A stretch of 64,000 bases of DNA, from assembly GCA_029207755.1 (NCBI GenBank), contig JARCOQ010000002.1:82462317-82526316 (forward strand), given 5' to 3'. This document shows positions 49,400-59,200 of the stretch, piece after piece. Under the pieces are notes generated by a model that had not been told where the DNA came from, did not search any database, and saw nothing but the letters and a program-made list of their open reading frames with translations. A program made the translations under genes and the position numbers. The first letter of the stretch is position 1. Every line of letters begins with the position of its first letter. This DNA is from Chamaea fasciata (taxonomy: Eukaryota; Chordata; Aves; Passeriformes; Sylviidae).

Positions 49400-50189
49400 T
49401 GTCTTGGGTTGCAATATGTAACCAAAAATGTTTATTCTATTTTCCATCTGTTGATACCGACTGAGGAGTTGCTTTCCTTATCTCTTGTATAACCCATTCC
49501 TCGTAACTCCAGGGGGGAGGGGCAGGTGCCTTCTGATAATGAGACAGCTGTTAAAACCAGGTGGAGCAATGTTCCTTATCTCTTCCACAACCCATCCTCC
49601 CTCCAGGGGATACCTTCTGTTAATGGGTCATCAAGGCTCACCACATGACTGATGCAATTACATCTCCCATTGTGAGATGCTCCACCCAGTAAGAGGAGCC
49701 AACCATTTACCTAAGTAAAAACTGCGAGTCAGAAACACCAGGGCAGCCTGTTTCCACTGGATTCCAGAGGAAGACTGGGCCCATTTTGTCACCACTAGAC
49801 CCTTTCTACAGGATCATCTCTACTCCAACAGAATCACATCTGTTACTCCAGGAGGATTTATTTGGACTGCTTCCAACACCCTGACCAACAGGGTGTCAGG
49901 TCATATTTCTGACTCTGTCAGGGCTTCTACAGTTTTTGTTCGTTTGTTTGCTTGCTTGCTTGCTTGGGTTTTTTGGGGTTTTTTTGGTTGGTTGGTTGGT
50001 TGGTTTTTTGTACTACTACATTTGTATTTTTAATATTCCTAGTAAAGAACTGTTTTTCCTATTCCCGTCTTTGCCTGAAAGCCCCTAATTGTAAAATTAT
50101 AATACTTTGGAGGGAGGGGGTTTACATTCTTCATTCCAAGGGGAACTCCAGCTTTCCCTAGTAGATACATGTCTTTCTAAACCAAGACA
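49400..50189 (+). mobile_element. Solo LTR of endogenous retrovirus, ERVL-like
   Basis: A 790-bp LTR in plus orientation, from TGTCTTGGGTTGCAA (49400) to CTAAACCAAGACA (50189). The ends form an 8-bp inverted repeat TGTCTTGG/CCAAGACA. The flanks are CTAGG (49395-49399) and CTGGG (50190-50194), a 5-bp target duplication with one change, which points to ERVL-type integration. U3 contains two related blocks (near 49452 and 49563), each with TCCTTATCTCTT-like sequence. A weak TATA-type AGTAAAAAC lies near 49714. The polyadenylation region is CTAGTAAAGAACTG near 50039. Low-complexity GCTT and GGTT runs lie at 49942-50005. The U5 matches the LTR at 22565-23366. No retroviral genes adjoin it. Frames of 69-99 codons here are artefacts. 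Confidence 0.92.
49942..50005. repeat. GCTT and GGTT runs inside the LTR
   Basis: Four GCTT units (49950-49966), preceded by GTTT units, then GGGTTTTTTGGGG and five GGTT units (49986-50005). They lie just before the polyadenylation signal of the LTR, so they would be in its transcribed part. The whole is low-complexity and probably length-variable. Confidence 0.9.
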
Positions 50190-50999
50190 CTGGGTTATGA
50201 AAACATACCCAAATCCTTCCAAAAGTGAGGGTCTGTGCAACGTGAACATGGTGAACAATTCATTGCTGAATGGTTTGATCAGGTTGTCAGCACTGGTTTC
50301 AAGAAATGATGTAAGAAACAGTTTTCTCATTATTTCTCATTTAGCCAGATTGTTATCCTGGGAAAATATGTATTTAAGAGTACCAGCATGTGCTGTTGCA
50401 AATTAATGACAGTTACTTTCTCAAAGTTGAAAATATTCTACAGGAAAAGGATTTCTCATATTATTCACCACTTTTCTGAGGTTACATTGTTTGGATTCAG
50501 CCTTAAGTTTAGGACTGAAATCCAGACACAAACATATATGCACTTTTAACCCGTAATGTCACCCTGGATATAACTGCGATTAGTATTTTCTCTTAATTAT
50601 ATTTCTGCTAGCACAGCCTGCATTTTCAAAGATGGTCAGCACTTTGTTTTATGCAGTGTGCAGATTTTCACGAGGGCACACACATATTGTTAAATTACAG
50701 AGGTATTTAGCATAGGCACAAAATAGTTATGCACTCTTTTTTCTCTTTTTTTTTCCTTCTCCCCCTTCTTTCTGTATAGTCATAGTTCACTGGCCAACAT
50801 CAGCATAACAGCTATGCTGTCAAAAAAAAAAATCCAAGCAATAATGGGCAGAGACTTTGTAAAGAAATTCACCCTATTCTGGCAGGACATTTCTTATTAT
50901 TTTTTAATCTAGAGAGACTTTTTTTTACAGAACAAATAGGGAGACACAAGCACTACCCAAGTGACCTTGCAATCCAGCTTTTGCAAAGCTGCAAAGGCG
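50190..50999. other. Non-coding stretch, no gene seen
   Basis: Unique AT-rich sequence with pyrimidine-rich tracts at 50738-50775 and an A run at 50822-50831. No coding evidence. Confidence 0.55.
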
Positions 51000-51120
51000 A
51001 GATGTCATGCCACAGACCAGGCTTTTATTCTTAGCTCTGCCAGCAGCCTGCTGGCAATGTTGGGCACTCCCCTTAGCTCTCTGTCCCTCAGTTATCTTAT
51101 CTGTAAGGGAGGGATAAAGC
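51000..51120 (+). mobile_element. MIR-type SINE relic
   Basis: The order TTCTTAGCTCTGCCAGCAGC (51028-51047), TGGGCACTCCCCTTAGCTCT (51061-51080), GTCCCTCAGTTATCTTATCT (51083-51102), then GTAAGGGAGGGATAA matches the central core of the ancient MIR SINE: '...agctctgccac...cttgggcaagtcac...cctcagtttccccatctgtaaaatggggataa'. MIR is shared by amniotes and long inactive. The copy is diverged but readable along about 120 bases. A 68-codon frame over it is an artefact. Confidence 0.75.
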
Positions 51121-51458
51121 TACAGCATACACTTAGGTCTATGACTGACAACAGTAGTGCAGTGTAATGGCTGCTCCTCTGAGGGAATAAGTGTTATTCC
51201 TTCTCAGAGCTTGAGTGAATTTGAGCAGGGCATGGAGGCACATGGGAACCCTACAAACCAAACCAAAGAGGATTTCTCCTCCTTGAAGCTATCAAGCTGT
51301 TGCACTGCTCTGGCTTAGGGGTCTCTTCCATTGTGAGGGATATTTCTGGGACCTGGGCTTCCCCCTCACTTCAAAGTGTTCCTGCATAGCAGCTGGCTTT
51401 GAAGAATGCCCATCCACAAGGCTATACGTACAGCCAGCCACGAGGTGCTGTGTACCAT
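51121..51458. other. Short non-coding gap with a bulged hairpin
   Basis: Between the MIR relic and the CR1. It contains the inverted repeat at 51177-51209. Otherwise nothing is recognised. Confidence 0.55.
51177..51209. repeat. Hairpin with 14-bp paired arms
   Basis: CTCTGAGGGAATAA, loop GTG, then TTATTCC-TT-CTCAGAG. The arms pair fully except for a 2-base bulge. It is the longest paired arm I noticed in the unique part of the window. It is too short for a normal microRNA precursor. Confidence 0.85.
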
Positions 51459-51834
51459 GGAATCATGAGATCATGGAATGACCCAGGTTGGAAGGAACAT
51501 TTAAGACCACCTAGTTCCAAACCCTCTGCCATGGGTAAGGGCACCTTTCACTAGACCAGGTTGGTCAGAGCCTCATTCAACCTGACCGTGAACACTTCCA
51601 GGGATAAGGCATCCACAGCTTCTCTGGGCAACCTGTTCCAATGTCTCATCACCCACAGAGTAAAGAATTTCTTCCTAATATCTAATCTAAATCTACTCTT
51701 TTTCAGTTTGAATTATTTCCCCTTGTCCTACATGCTTTTGTAAATAGTCTCTCTCCATCTTTCTTGTAGACTCCTTTCAGCCACTGGAAGGATACAATTA
51801 AGTTACCCCAAAGTCTTCTCTTTTCCAGGCTGAA
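51459..51834 (-). mobile_element. CR1 LINE, 5'-truncated
   Basis: A CR1 in minus orientation. The plus strand opens with reversed tail sequence GGAATCATGAGATCATGGAA and GACCCAGGTTGGAAGGAAC. The minus strand near 51650-51560 reads the ORF2 C-terminal region as RHWNRLPREAVDALSLEVF without a stop. Similarity ends in TCTTTTCCAGGCTGAA at 51834, where a TATAAATATA run begins. The copy is moderately diverged. Confidence 0.95.
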
Positions 51835-51861
51835 TATAAATATATATAAATATATATACGC
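51835..51861. repeat. TA-rich run at the CR1 border
   Basis: TATAAATATATATAAATATA sequence starting at the point where CR1 similarity stops. It may have been the insertion site or grown later by slippage. Confidence 0.85.
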
Positions 51862-54800
51862 TGTATAACCAGCGATGATTTTTACAGACCTCCCTCTGGA
51901 AAAAGAAGGAAAGGGTCACAATTAGGCATGAAGAATGAAATACAGCAGATTATATAGCCATGACATAAAGCACACACGTGTGAGCACATGCACACCACAT
52001 ACCCACACTCTGCGAGGGTCAGGCTCTTACCTTTATTGCTGTAGTACAAAAGTAAACCAAAGGAGTTTTTATAAATATGCTTCTACCTTCTACACTCTTA
52101 TTGCATAAGATCATCAGGTGACATTCTTACACTTTAACTTCATGACATTGCAATAGCTGTAGACCTGCCTGAAGGGTTGTCCCCAGAGCCACCAGCTTAG
52201 AGGAATGCTTGGACTGTGTAAAGCCATGACATGAAGTTTTAGGTCACTAATTGGTGGCTACCAGTGCCCATATCCCTTTGCATGGGGCTTGTCAAGGCCT
52301 CAGCATCCTAGTTTCAGCATCCTAAAGCTGATAGTGTCAGATTGTTAATGAAAAGTTTCCAAATTCTGTCAACTAATATGATCAAAAAAATAAGGTGTCT
52401 CCTGTGTCACATAAAACCAGGTATTTCTACCCATAAACAGAACTTTCTAACCATACAAGTTTATATTTTTTGGTAGTAATGTTATTGCCTCAAGTGTCAA
52501 GGAGTGGAGCGGATAGGTCTTGCAATATCTGCAAGATAGCGTTTCAGGTTCACACAGATCACCTCTTTAAAGACCTGAAATCCCTAGAGACCTGTGGGCA
52601 AGGGAGCCCCATTACAGGCTGAGATAACCCCTCCCAAGGATTGGCAGTCCATGCTTTCCCAAACACACCTCAGCTCTGGCACTACATCATCACCCAGTCA
52701 CAGCTCTTCAAGATTCAAGTGATGTGAAAGAGGGAAGAAGCACAGCAAATATATTTGACTAGCAGATGTCAAAGCTGGCCTGCAGGAAGCCTGATAATTA
52801 CATTTTTACCAAATGGGAAGTAATATTTAATTGTTATTCAAAAAGATACATTTTCCAAGCTAAGGTTAAGCGCCTTTTTTTTAGCTTTCCTAGATGCAAA
52901 AGGGACAAGAGGAGTAAAGAAATTACTCAATAAAGGCTCTCAGAGGTTGTACCTTGTTAGCATAAAAATTTTCATGCGAGTTTTTCATTCGTTTGAGACA
53001 GACCCAACAGACATTTGAACTCCTGTTGCCTTATTCTTGGTTTTCATTATTTTCCATCTACAGAACAAGTATAAATAAGAACCCTTAATATATCTAATGT
53101 TTGTTCTTCGTCTCTTTAAATACATTCTTCGTGCTCCCTTCTAATTGTCCTCTCATGCTGTAACCTTTTCATTTTCCCTAGATAAGCAGTTCAGGCATTG
53201 TCTTTTATAACTTCTATCCATTGTCCACCTATTTATGCTATGTATTTCCAGTTAAAATTATATCATAACAATCCAATATTTTCAGTGTTCCCTCGTCCTT
53301 GATTTTAACACTTTTTTTTGCCTTTTCATTACTGCTGCTCCCTAATTTGTCCACTGGCAAACCCATTTCTGCAGCGACTTCAGTTCAGTTAGAAGGCAGT
53401 GATCAAATTATTCCTTCTAATATGTATTACCATGTATTTGTCGGCACTGAATTTCATCTGACATCACGTTCCCCAGACACCTAGCTTTAAGTCCCATCAG
53501 AGTTCCTCACAGTCTCATTTCATCTGGACTAACCTAAATAATTTTGCAGATTTTGTGGCCTCAACATTTTCTTCCCGCAGTCCTCACAGATTATAAATGG
53601 GTCTGTTAAATGCTTGGGATGGCATGCAGCAACATCATAATCTCATGCTGAAAATGGACCATTTATTTCAACTCTTTTTTTTCCTGAAAACCAGCCATAA
53701 TTAGTGGCAAAATTTTACCCACACACCTCCCCTAGAATGACTGGAATTTGTTGACCTAATTTTCTTAACAACTTTTTGAAAAATGAAAACTCTACCTGCT
53801 AGTTCTTAGAAACTGAGCACAAGTAACATGTAGTCCTTACCAGCCTCTCAGGTGCTGAATAAATTAATTTGGGTGGATACCACATCTTTTGACACCTCTG
53901 CTTCCTTAGTCAGGGGAAGTATCCTTGAGTGTCTGCTCTGTTTGGACTCTTCCCTAGGCATCTGCTATTGGCTACTTCTGAGGCAGAGGGTGGAACAAAT
54001 GGGCCTATGGTCTTGCTTGGTACAGCCATTCCTGTGCAGTAATCCCATCTTCATTATCTGAAATATTAGGTTTCAGGTTGGGTTTTCCCCAGACTCCCTA
54101 CAATGACGAATGATTTAAAGAAAACGTTAAGACAAAAATGCCCGAAAGTGACTGATTTTGGATGGCATAAGATGACAGCTTTGTATCACGTCTGAATGTA
54201 AATAACTTCCTGCTTACTCTCACCTTCGAATCTTTAATGGAGACAGTAAAATAAGACAAATCTTATATTAGCACACCCTCGAGCCCATCAATCATTCCCC
54301 TTCCTCAACAGAATACAATTACCTTTGTATATGATTTTTTCTAGTCTTGAATCCACATGACAGTGGACTCAACCACCTTTCAATGAATTAAGAGAAAAAT
54401 ATTTTTGAGATGCATCTAATGTTTCCCATGCTGTTATCATCTATATGCTCTGAATTTACTATTTTTTCTTTTCTTTTTTTTAAGGAAGAAAAATAGCAGA
54501 CAAGCACATAAATAAAGCAAATAGTTTATAATCCCATGACTGAGGTCAGAGCTTCACAGTGGCTGTATTTCTTCCTTTTCTTCTGATATTTGTTTATTTA
54601 TGGTATTAGGAGGACAAGTCCAAAAAGAGACTCAGTCACCCTTCTGGTTTTAGAGATTATTATAACACTCATCATTATTTAACACTAGATTCGAGTGACT
54701 CAGTCCTAGACTGTCTCACTGACATCAGTTCAAAGTCCTCTAGCACTATCAGGCTCCATATTGATAGATATTTTAAATTAGAAGCTGAAGTGTCTGGTTG

Positions 54801-55739
54801 AAGGGCAATTAACAGCATTGACTTTGGGTTGCTCTTTGTACCAAGACAGATGTGTATGCTTTTGACAGTAGGAAGATAAATCAGCACTGAATATTTGGGT
54901 AATATTCCTCCTCTGGGCCTGTTATTTGCTGCCAATTTTTCAGAAATATGTGAGGTTTAGTGCATTGGTGATTTGGCTTTGTACTCTTGGTACGAGGCTG
55001 ACATCTGGACCACCCAAGTGAAAGTCCACTGCATTTCAGAAAACAGTTGACTCTAAATGGGAATGTCCTCTTACAAAAATGATGTTTGGGGGCTAATCCA
55101 TGAATTCTATATGTGCAGCAAACATCTGCTTCTGCTCCAAGGCCAGAAGAAGACCTCTGAAATAACAGAATTTTTAAAAAACTACTATTTTTTTGTTTTC
55201 AAGAGCCCCAACCCTAGACCCCCAAATCTGAGTGTTACAGAAAAAAAAAATTACAAGGCAAGTTGAGGCAACTGCTTTGGGATTCTTTATCATTGATTGC
55301 CATTTCGCCTGGAGATGCAATGTTCCACCCACAAATCACATGTTCAGTAACCAACCCACTCAGCTAGTAATTGTTTGCTGCACAAACTCTGTAACACTTC
55401 ATTAGTTCTGCCACACATCTACTTCCACTGAAGGTACCTTTCCAAAACAAAAAAGCACAGAGCAACATTACAACTTCCATCTATTTTTAGTGCAACTTAA
55501 AAAAAAAAAATACAGGAAATGCAATTGAGGAAAAAGGCTGCTTGCACTGTAGTTTAAAATTTAAAGCAAAAATATGACCTGTGTTTTTGGTTTGGTTTTA
55601 TTTTTTTCTGTCAATCTTACATTTCTCCAATGAGACTGTGAGAAATGTGCAAAGTTATGTGATCATTTCTGACAGTTCTTGGCAGCTGGGCAGGCAAGCT
55701 TTGGAAAGGATCTCTCTCTCCCGATCCAAGATTAAATTT
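51862..55739. other. Non-coding stretch, no gene seen
   Basis: Unique AT-rich sequence. A pyrimidine tract lies at 54466-54481. Frames are 60-86 codons, scattered and unrelated to known families. No repeat family recognised. Confidence 0.55.
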
Positions 55740-56110
55740 GGACTGAAACACAGGGCTCATTTAGGCAGCAATTAAAGGACCTTATAGACTGAGGGAGAAT
55801 GAAATGATAAATGCAAAGAGGCTTATTTAATGGGGATATTAAGTAAACTGCTGGTAAAAATGCCCATTTATCATCCACTGATTCCTAATTGGTTTCCTGT
55901 TCCTGCCTGCATGTGGCATTTTCAGAAGGAATTACCTTCCTTTAGTGCGACTGTTGCAAATGCAATAAATCAAGGCCATAGATTTCTAGCTAATTTAGAT
56001 GGAGACTAAATTGGAGCCAAAGCATGCAAGAGTGCTTGCAATTAATGTTCATTACAACTTTTAGCTTCAAAAACAGGAAGGATCATTTTAATGCACCATT
56101 CCCAAGCAAG
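55740..56110. promoter_or_regulatory. Motif-dense AT-rich block, possible conserved element
   Basis: Repeat-free sequence with many homeodomain-type words at close range: GCAATTAAAG near 55768, CCTAATTGG near 55886, CTAGCTAATTTAG near 55987 and GCAATTAATG near 56038. There is also a small inverted repeat TGCAAG-AGTG-CTTGCA at 56025-56040. No low-complexity runs break it, and its style resembles vertebrate conserved non-coding elements. Conservation was not tested. Confidence 0.3.
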
Positions 56111-57479
56111 GACGTTGCTTCAAGACTTGGCTACCCTTTGTATGCTCAACAAAAATCACTGGCCTTTGTAAGCCACTGGCCTTCCTGAAACCTTCCTAGA
56201 AATCCAGACTGAGGTCTAGCAACCCTTTAAGCACCTGTACCTCAAGAAAATTCCCTGCCATTTCTTTTCTTTTTTTTTTTTTTTTTTTCTTATTTGCTTC
56301 ATCTGTTATAAAGGCCAACTTGCACAAAAATAGCTTACATTCACCATATGATTATTGGTCTCAGGCACCTGATTCCAACAAAGCAAACTTTATTTCCATC
56401 AGGTGATGTGAGAAGGTACAATTTTCTAGATGAATAATTAATGAAGCAAACTTATCTTCTCAAGTGCAGCTTTGGTAGGTTGTCTAAAGTCTTTCAGTAT
56501 ATTCCTTTTCCAAGGATTCAGCTTTGCCAAAGAGAAGAAAAAAGACTTCTTACCGTGGAAATATCTTTATTTTGCCATTCTCACAAGGTGCTTTAGAGAT
56601 GGAGTCTGTGTCTCATTTTATGGCATTTTATTATTTGATACAGCAAGCTGCTTTTGAAAACACATGCAGCGACCCAGACTTTCTGCAGCTTTTGGCACTT
56701 GCTCCACTTGAGTGTAGACCTGATATGCAGCACTGTGAGTATAAACAAAACATGGGTAGCTGTTGTGAGTTTCCACAAACAGCAAAAAGAACAAAAAGTA
56801 TTCCACTTCCTGAATCCAGCGAAGATCATGGAACTCATTTATATTCAGTGGGAAGATTGGTTTACTGGGTCTGAATCCCCCCAAAAGCTTTTGTGTAGAA
56901 GTTTCTCTTTGTTTCTCTTACACACTGAAAGAAAAAAAGAATTGCTTGTGTGTCTTTTGCTTTCAAAAAATACAATTGGCACAATCTAAATACCTCATAG
57001 CAATCAAGAGAAAAAGGTTTAGAAGTACACTCTATCCTTGGTGTCACAGAACAGACAAAAATCTATCTTTTCTTTAAACCTGAATCCAGTCACAGACAGA
57101 TTTTTTTGTTCTCTTCTGCTTGGTCATTTACCATTTAATTCCTTGTTCTCAGCTTGGATCACCACTCACAGAATTAACATTCAGAATTTACAGCTTTCAG
57201 TGTTGGCATGTTTGTTGCAAATGATCAGTTTTGAGTGGAATAGGTTGAAACCCAAGTGGGTGATAAAGAAATCCATTAACTTACTGACACACAAATCTTC
57301 CATCTTCCTCTGTAATGTACCCATGAATGGTTAAAGGCAGTACCCTGGGGAAGATGAAGGTTACACTTATACTCCTCCCCCAGCCATATGTAGATAAATA
57401 TTCATTGGGGAAAAAACCTGACATGGAAATACAAATGTTGGTATTAATGCCCATTCTGAGAGTCCATGCTGTGGAGGAA
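56111..57479. other. Non-coding stretch, no gene seen
   Basis: Unique sequence with a T-rich tract at 56261-56293. Several overlapping frames of 81-116 codons on both strands at 56524-57047 look like chance; none has a recognisable domain. Confidence 0.5.
56261..56293. repeat. T-rich tract
   Basis: It holds 20 uninterrupted Ts with TTTC units at both sides. Low-complexity slippage tract. Confidence 0.93.
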
Positions 57480-57598
57480 ATGGGCTGGCAATCAGAAGAT
57501 CCAATTTCCTTTTTCCAGGCTTTGCTACCAACTTACTATTTCATCATATGCAGAACATTTAATTTTTCCATGCCTTATCTTCTCCCTCAAAATAGCGT
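57480..57598 (+). mobile_element. MIR-type SINE relic
   Basis: GGGCTGGCAATCAGAAGATC (57482-57501), CCAGGCTTTGCTACCAACTT (57515-57534), then ATGCCTTATCTTCTCCCTCA (57570-57589) and AAATAG follow the MIR core order 'gtcagaagacctgg...ccagctctgccac...tgcctcagtttcc...aaaatgg'. It is more decayed than the copy at 51.0 kb. The 128-codon frame across it (57327-57713) is therefore not a gene. Confidence 0.6.
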
Positions 57599-58849
57599 GT
57601 CTGAATTCCACAGATGGGAATTACCGCATACAAGCACTAACTACTTTCACTTTTTAATTTTAAGCAGCTTTAGGATATTTACCCTGAATGCCAGGAGCAC
57701 AGAGAAACACTAAGGCAGGCCTGGGAATGCTCTGCCGTGACGGAAAGCAAGGCATAAATGTTGCCTAAGTGAAACAACCTGTCTAGCTCTTGCCCCAGCT
57801 ACACTTCTGTTTCAATGCTGGCTGCACACACAACTGAAATGACTTAGTGTTAAAGGAAAGCGTGGATTATACAGAGAGGGACAGCACTTACATTTGCCAT
57901 TCTATCTAAGGATTCCCATTGGTTTGATATTTGATTAAGCCAACTGAGGTTTCAGGTTAAGGAAGATCACATTTAAGTTACACAATACTTCAAACAGTAG
58001 AAAATTAAACTTTAAAAGTACTTATTCCCTTTTTTTCCCTCCTTTTACATTACTCTAATACCTTAATAAATCAGGGCCTAGATGACCTCTGAATTTAAAA
58101 GCCAGAAGCAGATTTTTACCAGCAGAGAATATAAAGCTGTTGGGGCCTGGTGCCCTGAGCCTTTACACTTCAAAAGGCAGAGAGTGCAGATCTTGGACTA
58201 CAGTACTTCCCATTCCAAGAGCTTGATCTGACATTAATGGGTTCTATACTGCTTTTATGCCATTGACTGCAATGGAGCTACTGGTGTATTTTTACCAAGG
58301 CAAGTAACATCAGAACCAGGCCTCAAACCTCATGGCTGGTAGGCTCTCTTACCCAACCAGCTCAATAATTTGTTTTAAATCCTTCTCAATTTACCATTCT
58401 TAAGGCCTCACAGTCTTCAGAAAGGAAGATGTTTGGGTTTTCTCTAAACCAGATGCAGCTTGTCTGCCAAGCATTTAGTCCAATTAAGTCCCAATTTTAT
58501 ATTATTTTTCAGCCACATGTTACAATAAACAACAGAGTAGCAACCCACATATGGTTTCTGATATTGGAATATTGAAACTCAAAGAAAGAAAGAATTGAAT
58601 TTCCTGTGGTTACTTTTAAAAATACAAAATGTGTAATATTTTAATAGACTAAAATCAGTACACATGGAATATTACTCGGTCCCAACTGAATACAAGGTTG
58701 TACATAAATGGAAAAGTCCTGCTGATGTAAATGAAGAGGCTTCTGCCTTTCACTGTACTAAATAACTGGGAATTTATTATTTAACCCAAACCATATACAG
58801 AATTGGTACACATCAAATCCACTGGCAAAAGGGGAGAGCACGTTAATGT
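57599..58849. other. Non-coding stretch, no gene seen
   Basis: Unique sequence apart from the ancient repeat relic at 58250-58325. No coding evidence. Confidence 0.55.
58250..58325 (+). repeat. Ancient amniote interspersed repeat relic
   Basis: CCATTGACTGCAATGGAGCT (58260-58279), ACTGGTGTA, TTTACCAAGGCAAGTAACAT (58291-58310) and CAGAACCAGGCC match the end of the same old amniote repeat pattern as at 28834: '..attgacttcaatggag..ccaggg-taagtgaga-cagaatcaggccc'. Family name not given, for lack of certainty. Confidence 0.5.
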
Positions 58850-59200
58850 TAAAAGCAGCTGCCTGTAGCCAGTGGCGGCAGAGTGAACAGGTTCTGATCT
58901 CACACACCTACAAATGAGGACTAATTCCAGTGTTTCCACAGGGGCTGCAAGACTGCAAAACAGTTTTGGAGAAAACTTAATCAGCCTGAGATGTAATTAA
59001 CTCCACCAACTTCTCATGAACTCATCAGCAAAACACATGAAATACTGCAGTCAAACAGATATGGTCAAGTGTGTTTCATTTCTTTTAAATAATGTCCCTG
59101 TCCCATAAACAATTTCCATAAACAGTGTGCGCTGATAATCAATTTCCTGTCTTCTTGTTTCGGCCTGAAATGCACAGATTTGACAAGGGAAGATTAACAC
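58850..59200. promoter_or_regulatory. Possible enhancer block with paired forkhead words
   Basis: A repeat-free block. CCATAAACA occurs twice at 59103-59111 and 59116-59124, each containing ATAAACA, a good forkhead (FOX) word, 13 bases apart. GATGTAATTAACTC lies upstream near 58991, and CTGATAATCAATTTCC follows near 59131. The layout is that of a developmental regulatory element; activity and conservation are unknown. Confidence 0.3.

Noticed and set aside
57327..57713. 128-codon plus-strand frame
   Set aside because: It runs across a MIR SINE relic and resembles no protein family.
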